From positions 1,116,001 to 1,180,000 of the forward strand of contig NC_063022.1 in NCBI RefSeq assembly GCF_020509005.1: a DNA stretch of 64,000 nucleotides, read 5' to 3'. Below are positions 56,664 through 64,000 of this stretch, one piece after another. The notes below the pieces were generated by a model. It did not search any database and was not told the origin of the DNA. It saw nothing but the letters and a program-made list of their open reading frames with translations. The DNA comes from Fulvia fulva (Eukaryota; Ascomycota; Dothideomycetes; Mycosphaerellales; Mycosphaerellaceae). The position numbers and the translations under genes were made by a program. Position 1 is the stretch's first letter, and each line of letters opens with the position of its first letter.

Positions 56664-58688
56664 ATGCCCAAAGCCAAGGACGCAAAGAAGAAAGCCGAGA
56701 AGAAAGCACGAGTCGAAGCGAAGACTGCGAAGAAGGAAAAGCAAAAAGAGAAAAAGACCAGCAAAAAGCCCGGCAAGGACGACGACAGCGATGCCGAAGA
56801 TGCAGATCTCGATGCAATTTTGGCACAGTATCAGAAGGAGCAAGAACAGTTTCTGAAAGTGACGGAGACACCTACAGAACCGCCGTCACCAAGATCATCA
56901 GCGACACTTGTGGCTTCGCCAAGCAATAGCAGCGAGCTCTTCCTCTTTGGTGGCGAGTACTACAATGGAGCTCTAGCATCTTTCTTCAACGACTTGTATG
57001 TGTACAAGATCAATCAAGACTCATGGCGCAAGGTGACCAGCCCGAACACTCCTCTGCCGCGAAGTGGCCATGCTATGTGCCAGGGTGGCAACTCCGGCGG
57101 GATCTATCTTTTTGGAGGGGAGTTCTCGAGTCCTAAACAAGGCACTTTCTACCACTACAATGACTTCTGGCGACTGGAACCTTCGACGAGAGAGTGGACA
57201 AAGCTTGAAGGCAAAGGCGGTCCTCCAGCTCGGAGTGGCCATCGCATGACATATTTCAAGAACTATATCGTGCTCTTTGGTGGATTCCAGGATACGAGTC
57301 AGCAGACAAAGTACCTTCAGGATGTCTGGCTGTATGATACGCAGCGATATGTGTGGTATTCTCCGAAACTCCCACCAGCATCGCAGCAGCCAGATGCCAG
57401 ATCATCCTTCTCCCTGCTGCCTCACGAGACAGGTGCAGTCATCTATGGTGGCTACTCCCGCATCAAAGCCTCAGCAGTTAGTAAAGGCGCAAGAGGAAAA
57501 CCAGGCTCATCTCGTGTGATCATGAAGCCAGTAGTGCATCAAGATACATGGTACCTACGAGTCACACCACCCGCATCTGACGCCCCAATCAACACGCCAC
57601 CTGCTGTCAGATGGGAACGAAGAAAGCGACCCGTCAACACACCCAACCCACCTCGCGCAGGCGCCACCATGGCCCACCACAAAGGTCGCGGCATCTCATT
57701 CGGCGGCGTCCACGATGTAGAAGAAAGCGAAGAAGGCATCGACAGCGAATTCTTCAACCTGCTTCACGCCTACAACATCGACCGGAACCGCTTTTTCCAG
57801 CTGAACCTGCGAAGACCACGCACATCGGCGAAAAAGGCGAACACCACAGAGCGTAGCAGAAGAGGACGCGGCAAAGCTGACGAGGAAGAACTTCTGCGCA
57901 ATCTAGCTCTGATCGAAGGCAAAGGATCCCTGGCAGAAGACGAAGACATGCCTGATGCCCCAGCGGCAGGGACCAACGACGATGATGACGACGAGCAGAA
58001 GATCGAGAAGCCCACGATGTGGGAAATGCCGCATCCTCGCTTCAATGCGCAGCTTGCTGTGCAGGAGGATACGTTGTATATCTTCGGCGGCACGTTCGAG
58101 AAGGGAGACCAGGAGTTCACGTTCGATGAGATGTGGGCAATCGACCTCGGCAAGCTCGATGGTGTGAAGGAAGTGTTCAAGCGTGATCTCGCGGACTGGG
58201 CAGGCAGTGAAGATGAAGAAAGTGATGAGGACGATGAAGAAGATTCGGAGGACGAAGATGAGGATGAACAAGACGGGACGGAACCAAGCACTACGGCACC
58301 ATCGATCGCCGACGATGCCTCCGTGGCGGCTTCGGAGTCTACCGCTGCAACGGAGATGGAGACCGAGCCAGAGTCCGCAAGCCCAAAGGACAACCTCCCC
58401 ATGCCACGACCTTTCGAGTCGTTACGAGACTTCTTCGCTCGATCCTCGAACGAATGGCAGGAAGTAATCCTCGAGGCAATGAAATACGAGCGTAACCCAG
58501 AAGCACGAGGCGTTAAGGAGATCCGCAAGAGGGCTTTCGATCGTGCTGATCAGAAATGGTGGGATAGCAGGGAGGAGATTCAGGCTCTCGAGGATGAGCA
58601 GGAAGCTGCTGGGATTAGCGAGGTGGTCAGCCTAGCGGAGCGAGGTGGAGGAGAGGGTGGAGGTGGAGGGGCTGGTCGTAGACGATAG
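56664..58688 (+). CDS. KEL3: Kelch-repeat protein, Kel3/KLHDC4 family
   Basis: Cytosolic/nuclear beta-propeller protein; molecular role in the family is not well defined. 674 aa, one exon; I start at the ATG at 56664 (MPKAKDAKKK), which gives the lysine-rich N-terminus typical of the family. The frame is open 54 codons further up, but that lies in the shared promoter. Seen: kelch blades between about residues 90 and 500 (LFLFGGEYYNG, GIYLFGGEFSSP, NYIVLFGGFQDTS, GAVIYGGYSR, ISFGGVHD, LYIFGGTFEKGD), an acidic stretch (DEEDSEDEDEDEQD), and a C-terminal DUF4110 region (PRPFESLRDFFARSSNEWQ) that is the hallmark of this family. It ends in a Gly/Arg tail. Confidence 0.93.
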   Translation: MPKAKDAKKKAEKKARVEAKTAKKEKQKEKKTSKKPGKDDDSDAEDADLDAILAQYQKEQEQFLKVTETPTEPPSPRSSATLVASPSNSSELFLFGGEYYNGALASFFNDLYVYKINQDSWRKVTSPNTPLPRSGHAMCQGGNSGGIYLFGGEFSSPKQGTFYHYNDFWRLEPSTREWTKLEGKGGPPARSGHRMTYFKNYIVLFGGFQDTSQQTKYLQDVWLYDTQRYVWYSPKLPPASQQPDARSSFSLLPHETGAVIYGGYSRIKASAVSKGARGKPGSSRVIMKPVVHQDTWYLRVTPPASDAPINTPPAVRWERRKRPVNTPNPPRAGATMAHHKGRGISFGGVHDVEESEEGIDSEFFNLLHAYNIDRNRFFQLNLRRPRTSAKKANTTERSRRGRGKADEEELLRNLALIEGKGSLAEDEDMPDAPAAGTNDDDDDEQKIEKPTMWEMPHPRFNAQLAVQEDTLYIFGGTFEKGDQEFTFDEMWAIDLGKLDGVKEVFKRDLADWAGSEDEESDEDDEEDSEDEDEDEQDGTEPSTTAPSIADDASVAASESTAATEMETEPESASPKDNLPMPRPFESLRDFFARSSNEWQEVILEAMKYERNPEARGVKEIRKRAFDRADQKWWDSREEIQALEDEQEAAGISEVVSLAERGGGEGGGGGAGRRR

Positions 58689-58710
58689 AGCCGTGTAGCA
58701 TTATTATCGC

Positions 58711-60645
58711 TCAGCTGCCGAATACCAGCCAAAGCCCTGGAGCAGGAACAGTAATCGGTGCCAACACCACGCCTATGACACTTGCCACTCCCACCACAAC
58801 CGCCATCTCCCCATACAACGCTCCCCACATCCTAAACCCCTCCCTCCAGCTCCCTAACCTGCTCACACCATAGAATTCTTCCCCGACCTTCTCCGGCCTC
58901 ATCGCCCCCTCCACCCTCGGTCTGAACTTCGTCCTCCTCAACCCTAGACTCAGCCCCACCGCTCCTTTCACCGTATCCTCCATCACCTCCCTCCTCTTCC
59001 TATCCCACCCCGCCCTCCTAACTCGCGCAAACCGCGGCGGCATCGCTCCGAGGAAATACCCCACCCTCATCAACGCCGTCTCCCACCACGTCGTGGTCGG
59101 GATCGAGAGCCAGTCCGACAGCGCCGGTCCGCAAAGTTGCCGAGCTGCGGCGCAGTGTTGCGGAAACGTGAATGGGGTCGGCCAGCGGTTACAGATGCAG
59201 AGGAGGACAGGAAGGGTCGGTGGAGAGGCGTAGGGATCGGAGATTGTGGTGATGTGGGTGACGTGCTGGACTTGCTGTTGCTTCGAGACGAGGTTTGCCT
59301 CGGAGGGGAATTGGACGGGGGGTGGTGGGGAGGCTTCGGCTGCGAAGGCGGAGAGGATGGTGGAGGCGAGGAGGGATTCGGATTGGGGGTAGGTTGTGTG
59401 GTGTTGGCGGAGGAAGGAGGGGTCGATGCCTTGGTGGGGTGTGTTAGTGGTGTGGTTGAGCAGGGGGAGAAGGGGAAGCGTACCGAGATAGAAGCCTATG
59501 ACACGCCATAGGGCGGTCCAGTCCTCGCATGCTTGCTTCGAAGGGGTGATGCCGACTTTTCGTAAGCAGTGCATGGATGCGGTGCTGAAGGAGGTCAAGG
59601 TGAAGATCATGTCGGCCTGTGAGATCGGCACGCCTTCCGCGCGCTCGTCGTAGATGCTGAAGCCATTCTTCTCCCACTCTCCTCGACTCTTCATGAGTAA
59701 ACGCCGTCGCATCGTGGCATGCAACAATCGCACACGAATGATACTCTTCCAGCCTTCAGCACCAACGTCCAGGCCGTTCTCACCGCAGCAATCGATCACG
59801 AACTGCGTCGTCTCCATCAGCCTCATGTAGCTACGGTCATTACTCTCGGGCGATATTCTCGGCGCTGCGCCTTCGGGTGTGGAACTCATGGGTGGGCATA
59901 TGTAGCTTGCCAGGTTCAGAACCCTCGCTATCCGGGGACTACAGAAGCCAGCCGACAGACTCCAGTGCAGCAAGCTGGCCAAGATGTATGGAGCATAACG
60001 ATAGAGTACAGCTCTACCTCGCTCAAGCTGGGCATTGTCTGGCCATTCGAAAGAGTCTGTCGAGTGTAGCTGCTTCCACAGGGCCAGTACCTCGGGCGAG
60101 GCATCTCGCGAAGTGGCCGCTGCTTCAAGTCGTGCGTATTGGTCCGTGGTGCTGATGTCCCGATATGCCTGGATCGATGGTAGAGCAGCGTCTACGAGCT
60201 TGTCGCCTTGGAAGCGTAACGTATCGAAAGTCTTATCTGTCACGCAGTTCTCGTCCCAGCGAAAGACATGATTCCAAACCTCTACAATGTCGCCATTCTG
60301 TAACAAATCGCTATCTCCCGGGCGTTGTGGGCGCTTCCAAGTCGACTGACGAGTACCTTTGAGAGCCGGATCGTGGTAGAAGTATGTCCATTGAGACGTG
60401 TCCAGGTTGTAGCAGCGACAGGTTGCACAGGCGTCCGCAAGCGCGTGGTCTTCAACGAACACGGTCGGATAGCGATCGCAACAGCATTTTCCATCAGGAC
60501 TGTTTCTTTCAGATGTAGTGAACCAGTGGCTGGCTGATCGTAGCTCTGCCAGCAGCGTGTATGCAGGACGGTGAGCTACCACAGCTCTAAATTCGAAGCC
60601 CCACCACACAGAAAAGAGTGATACTTCTACTCTGGGCAGTTGCAC
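58711..60645 (-). CDS. mpaB/rubber-oxygenase-like (DUF2236) membrane protein
   Basis: Heme-type oxygenase-like family whose fungal members sit on ER membranes; substrate here unknown. The frame is 644 codons, but I place a 54-nt intron at 59483-59430 (GTACGC..CCAAG). Removing it restores the family-like WRVIGFYLGIDPSFLRQ and gives 626 aa. Seen: RYAPYILASLLHWSLSAGF, the core RRRLLMKSRGEWEKNG, ISQADMIFTLTSFS and TALWRVIGFYLG typical of the family, and a C-terminal hydrophobic anchor (VVGVASVIGVVLAPITV). The first 40 residues from ATG60645 are unlike the rest, so the true start may differ. It is convergent with the kelch gene with only 22 bp between stops. Confidence 0.75.
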   Translation of the reverse strand: MQLPRVEVSLFSVWWGFEFRAVVAHRPAYTLLAELRSASHWFTTSERNSPDGKCCCDRYPTVFVEDHALADACATCRCYNLDTSQWTYFYHDPALKGTRQSTWKRPQRPGDSDLLQNGDIVEVWNHVFRWDENCVTDKTFDTLRFQGDKLVDAALPSIQAYRDISTTDQYARLEAAATSRDASPEVLALWKQLHSTDSFEWPDNAQLERGRAVLYRYAPYILASLLHWSLSAGFCSPRIARVLNLASYICPPMSSTPEGAAPRISPESNDRSYMRLMETTQFVIDCCGENGLDVGAEGWKSIIRVRLLHATMRRRLLMKSRGEWEKNGFSIYDERAEGVPISQADMIFTLTSFSTASMHCLRKVGITPSKQACEDWTALWRVIGFYLGTLPLLPLLNHTTNTPHQGIDPSFLRQHHTTYPQSESLLASTILSAFAAEASPPPPVQFPSEANLVSKQQQVQHVTHITTISDPYASPPTLPVLLCICNRWPTPFTFPQHCAAARQLCGPALSDWLSIPTTTWWETALMRVGYFLGAMPPRFARVRRAGWDRKRREVMEDTVKGAVGLSLGLRRTKFRPRVEGAMRPEKVGEEFYGVSRLGSWREGFRMWGALYGEMAVVVGVASVIGVVLAPITVPAPGLWLVFGS

Positions 60646-60826
60646 TCCGGGAGCACAACATCTGCATTATCGTCGAGCCGTCGATACTGCAAGCCGATAT
60701 GCGAAGTCTTCTCAACATCGGTCCTCTGAGTCTTGCTGGTCCACTTAGACTCCTACCCCGAAGCCATCTCTGCTCGAATGTGGACGCCGGAGTGTGCTGG
60801 TGTGGATGGTCACAACAGTAATCGTC

Positions 60827-61288
60827 TCACATTCCTACCAAGGTCTCAGCGCCTCCAATCCCAGCGATGAGATTCTCCTTGACAGCCACCCAGATCCCAT
60901 CAATGAACCTGAACTCATAGACGTTGACATACTTCCTCGCGTTCGGTCTTCCCTCCGTATGAGCATTCACGAACACCTTCGCACTCCTTGTCTTGGTACT
61001 TCTGGACCACGCCAGATGCCTCTGGATCACTACATTGATCCTCTCGACTTCGTTCATGTACTCTGGGAACTGTCTCGCAATGCATGCGAAGTTCTCGAGC
61101 GCTTGGAGCTTCGTTCTGACAACTGTGGTGCCGTTGGCTGTCGCTTCGAAGTGGTCTGCAAGGTGATTCCTCCAAGGTGGAGCGTCTGGGTCGAAGTTGC
61201 GATTGTTGAGAGCTGACATGCACTTCATTGTGAGATCTTGTAGATATGCTTTGACCGAGGCTTCGCAACATGTGGCTGGGTCGGACAT
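60827..61288 (-). CDS. Small NTF2/SnoaL-like protein
   Basis: 153 aa, single exon. Seen: an N-terminal helix (VKAYLQDLTMKCMSALNN) followed by a beta-rich region (HFEATANGTTVV, KVFVNAHTEG, KYVNVYEFRFIDGIWVAVKE), the typical cone-shaped SnoaL/NTF2-like layout. These proteins bind small ligands or act as isomerases or dehydratases, but catalytic residues cannot be fixed from this sequence. It lies about 180 bp from the start of the mpaB-like gene, same strand. Not related in sequence pattern to scytalone dehydratase strongly enough to claim a melanin role. Confidence 0.7.
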   Translation of the reverse strand: MSDPATCCEASVKAYLQDLTMKCMSALNNRNFDPDAPPWRNHLADHFEATANGTTVVRTKLQALENFACIARQFPEYMNEVERINVVIQRHLAWSRSTKTRSAKVFVNAHTEGRPNARKYVNVYEFRFIDGIWVAVKENLIAGIGGAETLVGM

Positions 61289-62738
61289 CGCTTCTGGACG
61301 GGGTCGACACGAAGTTCTTCAAGGCTTGAGGTTGCAGCTCGTTGATCGTGAGTCTTCGTGCGGCTTTCGAGCTGATTAAGATATGATATAGATTACTGGA
61401 CTGTGCCTTTACGATCAACCTGCCTATCCCGCAGGCTGCTGAGCAAGACATTCAGCTGGTGGGCCATTCTGCCTTGCGGCACCGAAGCACTGGAGCGTGC
61501 CGAGGCGATGTCGCTGCCTATGGCACTCTGAACTTGCCCGTCTTTTGATGACTGTGCTGCCTTCCTGCCTGTTGATGTTGTTGTTCTTGCGCAATTGGCC
61601 GAGAGCTGCCAAGTTGAGACTTTTGGGGCATCGGGGCGCACTCTTTAGCGCCATGCATATCATCAGCAAGCATTGTTGGCTGTGGCTGGATCTAGAGCTG
61701 GTGCTTGGCGGCTTGTGCCGATTGAGGGTGTCCAGGACACGAGTCCAGGTCGCCATGTTCCCAGCCATAGGACATCTCCCGTATAATGCAAGAAGACCAA
61801 TCGTCTCCCAAGGGTGTATAGATCTCGATGTGGTCATGCGTCCCCACCACCAACAGACGCCTCGTTCACGCCTCGCTGCTTTTAGCAACATGCTTGGCGG
61901 TCTGCGCGAATGGAACGGCCGTACGAACACCATCTCAGGTCGCCAGGTGCGCAAGCCAAAGGACATCTCTTAGTGTCTGGTGTTGAAAAGCCAATGGTGT
62001 CCGGAAGAAATGATGTTTGTGTGGTGGGTACGCAAGCCTGTCGTCCACATGCGCCACGTCTCAAATCCGCCTCATTTAGCACAATCCTAGACATTTTGCA
62101 CGAATAGCGATGCGTAGTAACACATCCTCAGCTCGCCATGTCCTCAAGCCAGAGTACTCCCATTGGTGTCCGCTGTCAAATGGCCAATGATCTGTCACTG
62201 AGATAGTGCTGGAACTTGGTCATGCAAGCCTGCGTTCCACGAGGACGCCTTCTCGGATGCGACCACTTTCGCGCCATAAAGGTCGGCATCTCGCCTGAGG
62301 ACAAGAGAAGCAGTCACCACTCCATGTCCTTGTGCCCGTGGTCGGACTACCGATGGAGGAACGGATGAATCGTTACTGAGAGCTCACAAGCACGCCTGGT
62401 TCAAAGGCTTGCCGCAGAGTTGAGCTGTTGACTACCAAGAAGTTGTCAGCGAGCGCAAGCTTGCAAGCAAGAAGAGAAGATCAGCATACCGTGGTTATAT
62501 CCAGCTACTAAGCCCTCAACTATTTCTCCAAGATGAACCCAGATTTGTGCCTCCCAGATGTTTTTCGTATTTTCGTGTTCAACGATGCTCTCTCGCCATG
62601 ATATAATCGGAAAACTCATACCTCTATCAATACAATAGCTTTTGCCACGTCCGAGGATTCGTCCACTCAGTGCGTGGGTGCTTTTTGCCGCATAGCCCGG
62701 ACCAATGCCATCTGACTGTCAGCAAACTCAGCTTGTGC
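61289..62738. other. Intergenic, possible broken reading frames
   Basis: About 1.45 kb. Between 61866 and 61518 (minus) one frame looks weakly coding (THDHIEIYTPLGDDW.. then MLADDMHGAKECAPMPQ) but is interrupted by a TAG at 61694-61692. I could not build a gene from it. The rest has no signal. Confidence 0.4.
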
Positions 62739-63341
62739 TTACGCTTGCACGCCAAACGCTCTGGCCATGCGCTCGATGTTTGTCTGGAGACTTGCCACTT
62801 GATTTTGCAGGCTTCGGATGGTGGCAAGATGGTGGCCTGGGTCCTGAAAGTCTGGGGCGTCTACCATATCACTATCGACACGCTCGTTGGGGTCCATGGT
62901 AGAGTGAGCTGTGATGAGGTTTGGGTCGACGACATCGTTGACGTTCACGACCACTTCTGCTTGGTCATCGGCCTTTTCATCCTCGTCATCGCCCTGGTCC
63001 TGGTCGTCGCCCGCCTCATCGTCTTCCTCATCCTGTCCCTCTCCCTCTGCGTCCTCACCTTCATCTCCACCAGTATCGTCTTCGTCCTCGTCCTCGTCAC
63101 TATCACCAGCGCCAGTCTTCCCCTCTTCCTCTCCTTCATCATCTTCGCTCTCGTTGTCATCCTCGTCATCGTCATCCTCGTCGTGCTCTTCTCCTTCGGA
63201 TGCAGAACGCTGGGTGACATCTGAAGCGCCATCGTGGTCTGCCGTGGAATGAGAGCCTTCTGAACTGGCGTGTGGACGACCGCGCTTTAGAACTTCCTTT
63301 GGCTGCATCGGATGAGCCTTCTGATGAGAGGAGCTGGGCAT
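62739..63341 (-). CDS. Highly acidic protein with basic N-terminus and C-terminal coiled coil, 200 aa
   Basis: Single frame starting MPSSSHQKAHPMQPKEV. Seen: an N-terminal basic patch with KRGRPH (AT-hook-like), then about 80 residues that are almost all Asp/Glu/Gly, and a C-terminal heptad-like helix (LATIRSLQNQVASLQTNI) ending AFGVQA. No known family. The layout would suit a chromatin- or histone-binding acidic protein, which is inference. The low-complexity stretch forces long frames on both strands, so the call depends on the ordered ends. Confidence 0.45.
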   Translation of the reverse strand: MPSSSHQKAHPMQPKEVLKRGRPHASSEGSHSTADHDGASDVTQRSASEGEEHDEDDDDEDDNESEDDEGEEEGKTGAGDSDEDEDEDDTGGDEGEDAEGEGQDEEDDEAGDDQDQGDDEDEKADDQAEVVVNVNDVVDPNLITAHSTMDPNERVDSDMVDAPDFQDPGHHLATIRSLQNQVASLQTNIERMARAFGVQA

Positions 63342-64000
63342 GGTTCGGAGTTCGGCAAGTAAGATGCAGCAAGCTGAGTTAAGTCGAAAGGTCTCAGACT
63401 TGGAGTACTAGCCTGAATAGCAAGTCCTGCCGTGAGACTCTGCAGGAAAGTTTGTGATGTAGGTGGAAGATAAGAGTATTCGTGCAACGGGTTGCGGTTG
63501 TAGTAGTGTTGTTGAAGTTGGACTTGGATTGTGTTGTTGAGATGGTGATGGTAGTGATGATGAGTTGGAGATCCAAGCGGTCCAAGTTCTGTGTGGTTCT
63601 ATACGCCTAGCAGGCTGTGTCGTGTGTTGTGTGTCGAGCTGCAACGCCACACAAGTCACTGTCAGCGCGACAAGCGGTAGCAGTGGCCCTGGACTGTCCA
63701 TACAGATCAGTATAGTCCAAATTCAGATCTATCTCCATATTCTGCTAAGGAAGTCGCATCCTGTTCCTGCTGTGAAGTCAACTAGCGATGTATGTGCCTG
63801 CGTGGGGCGCGAGACGCTCATCATGGCCATGTCTTACCAGGTCCGGGCTGCTGCAGCTATTGGCGAGGAGGGAGTTCAGAAGTAAGAACGTGAATCTGAC
63901 GTATTCTTTGACGGCAGCCGACATCGAATCTAGGGAATCTGTTTGTGAGTATATGTACAGTGCCACTGCAAAGGCCTGATCATCGTCCTTCGTCTACGAA
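63342..64000. other. Window end, no gene supported
   Basis: About 660 bp with short frames only. A gene starting near the edge cannot be excluded. Confidence 0.5.

Noticed and set aside
60827..61288. Scytalone dehydratase (same NTF2-like fold, would complete the melanin path)
   Set aside because: I do not see the enzyme's characteristic motifs, and it lies over 30 kb from the melanin genes among unrelated genes.
61518..61866. Minus-strand frame that looks partly coding but has an internal TAG
   Set aside because: No start, no splice solution and no recognisable family; kept only as a note.
62670..63224. 184-codon hydrophobic plus-strand frame that looks like a membrane protein
   Set aside because: It is the complement of an Asp/Glu codon run, which reads as Leu/Val/Ile in reverse.

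Overview
The window is nuclear DNA from a filamentous ascomycete, most likely a dothideomycete of the Mycosphaerella/Cercospora type. The genes have short GT..AG introns (46-94 nt) with CTGAC/CTAAC-like branch sites. The housekeeping proteins are fungal in type. The left half carries the classic dothideomycete trio of 1,8-dihydroxynaphthalene (DHN) melanin genes. Species is not determined.

Left half (1-31 kb). A 5'-truncated F-box/LRR-like gene is followed by the melanin locus. This holds a hydroxynaphthalene reductase (minus, 2558-3418), the Cmr1-type regulator with two C2H2 fingers and a Zn2Cys6 cluster (minus, 6281-9365), and a non-reducing polyketide synthase with SAT-KS-AT-PT-ACP-ACP-TE order (plus, 22506-29063). 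The PKS would make the naphthalene precursor, the reductase would act on the tetrahydroxy/trihydroxynaphthalene intermediates, and the regulator would switch both on. Between regulator and PKS lies about 13 kb with no recognisable gene, of ordinary rather than AT-rich composition.

Right half (31-64 kb). This is dense, mostly housekeeping: prefoldin subunit 3, TFIIIC subunit Tfc4 (TPR), protein disulfide isomerase with HDEL, an APH-like phosphotransferase, the tRNA-acetylation adaptor Tan1, a D-serine dehydratase-like enzyme, tubulin cofactor C, a prolyl-iminopeptidase-like hydrolase, a Kel3/KLHDC4 kelch protein, an mpaB/rubber-oxygenase-like (DUF2236) protein, a small NTF2/SnoaL-like protein, and several fungal proteins of unknown function. 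Several pairs are divergent and share short promoters.

Points worth a second look: an in-frame TGA inside the otherwise complete D-serine dehydratase-like gene; an APH-like protein whose catalytic-loop HxD is replaced, with a GDGK-coding string present one frame away; a possible frame-broken Zn2Cys6 regulator remnant near 43.4-43.75 kb; the 13-kb gene-free interval inside the melanin locus; and a long CCA-repeat leader in front of the disulfide isomerase. I found no CRISPR array, no intact transposon and no convincing tRNA. I did not find a clearly new multi-gene system.
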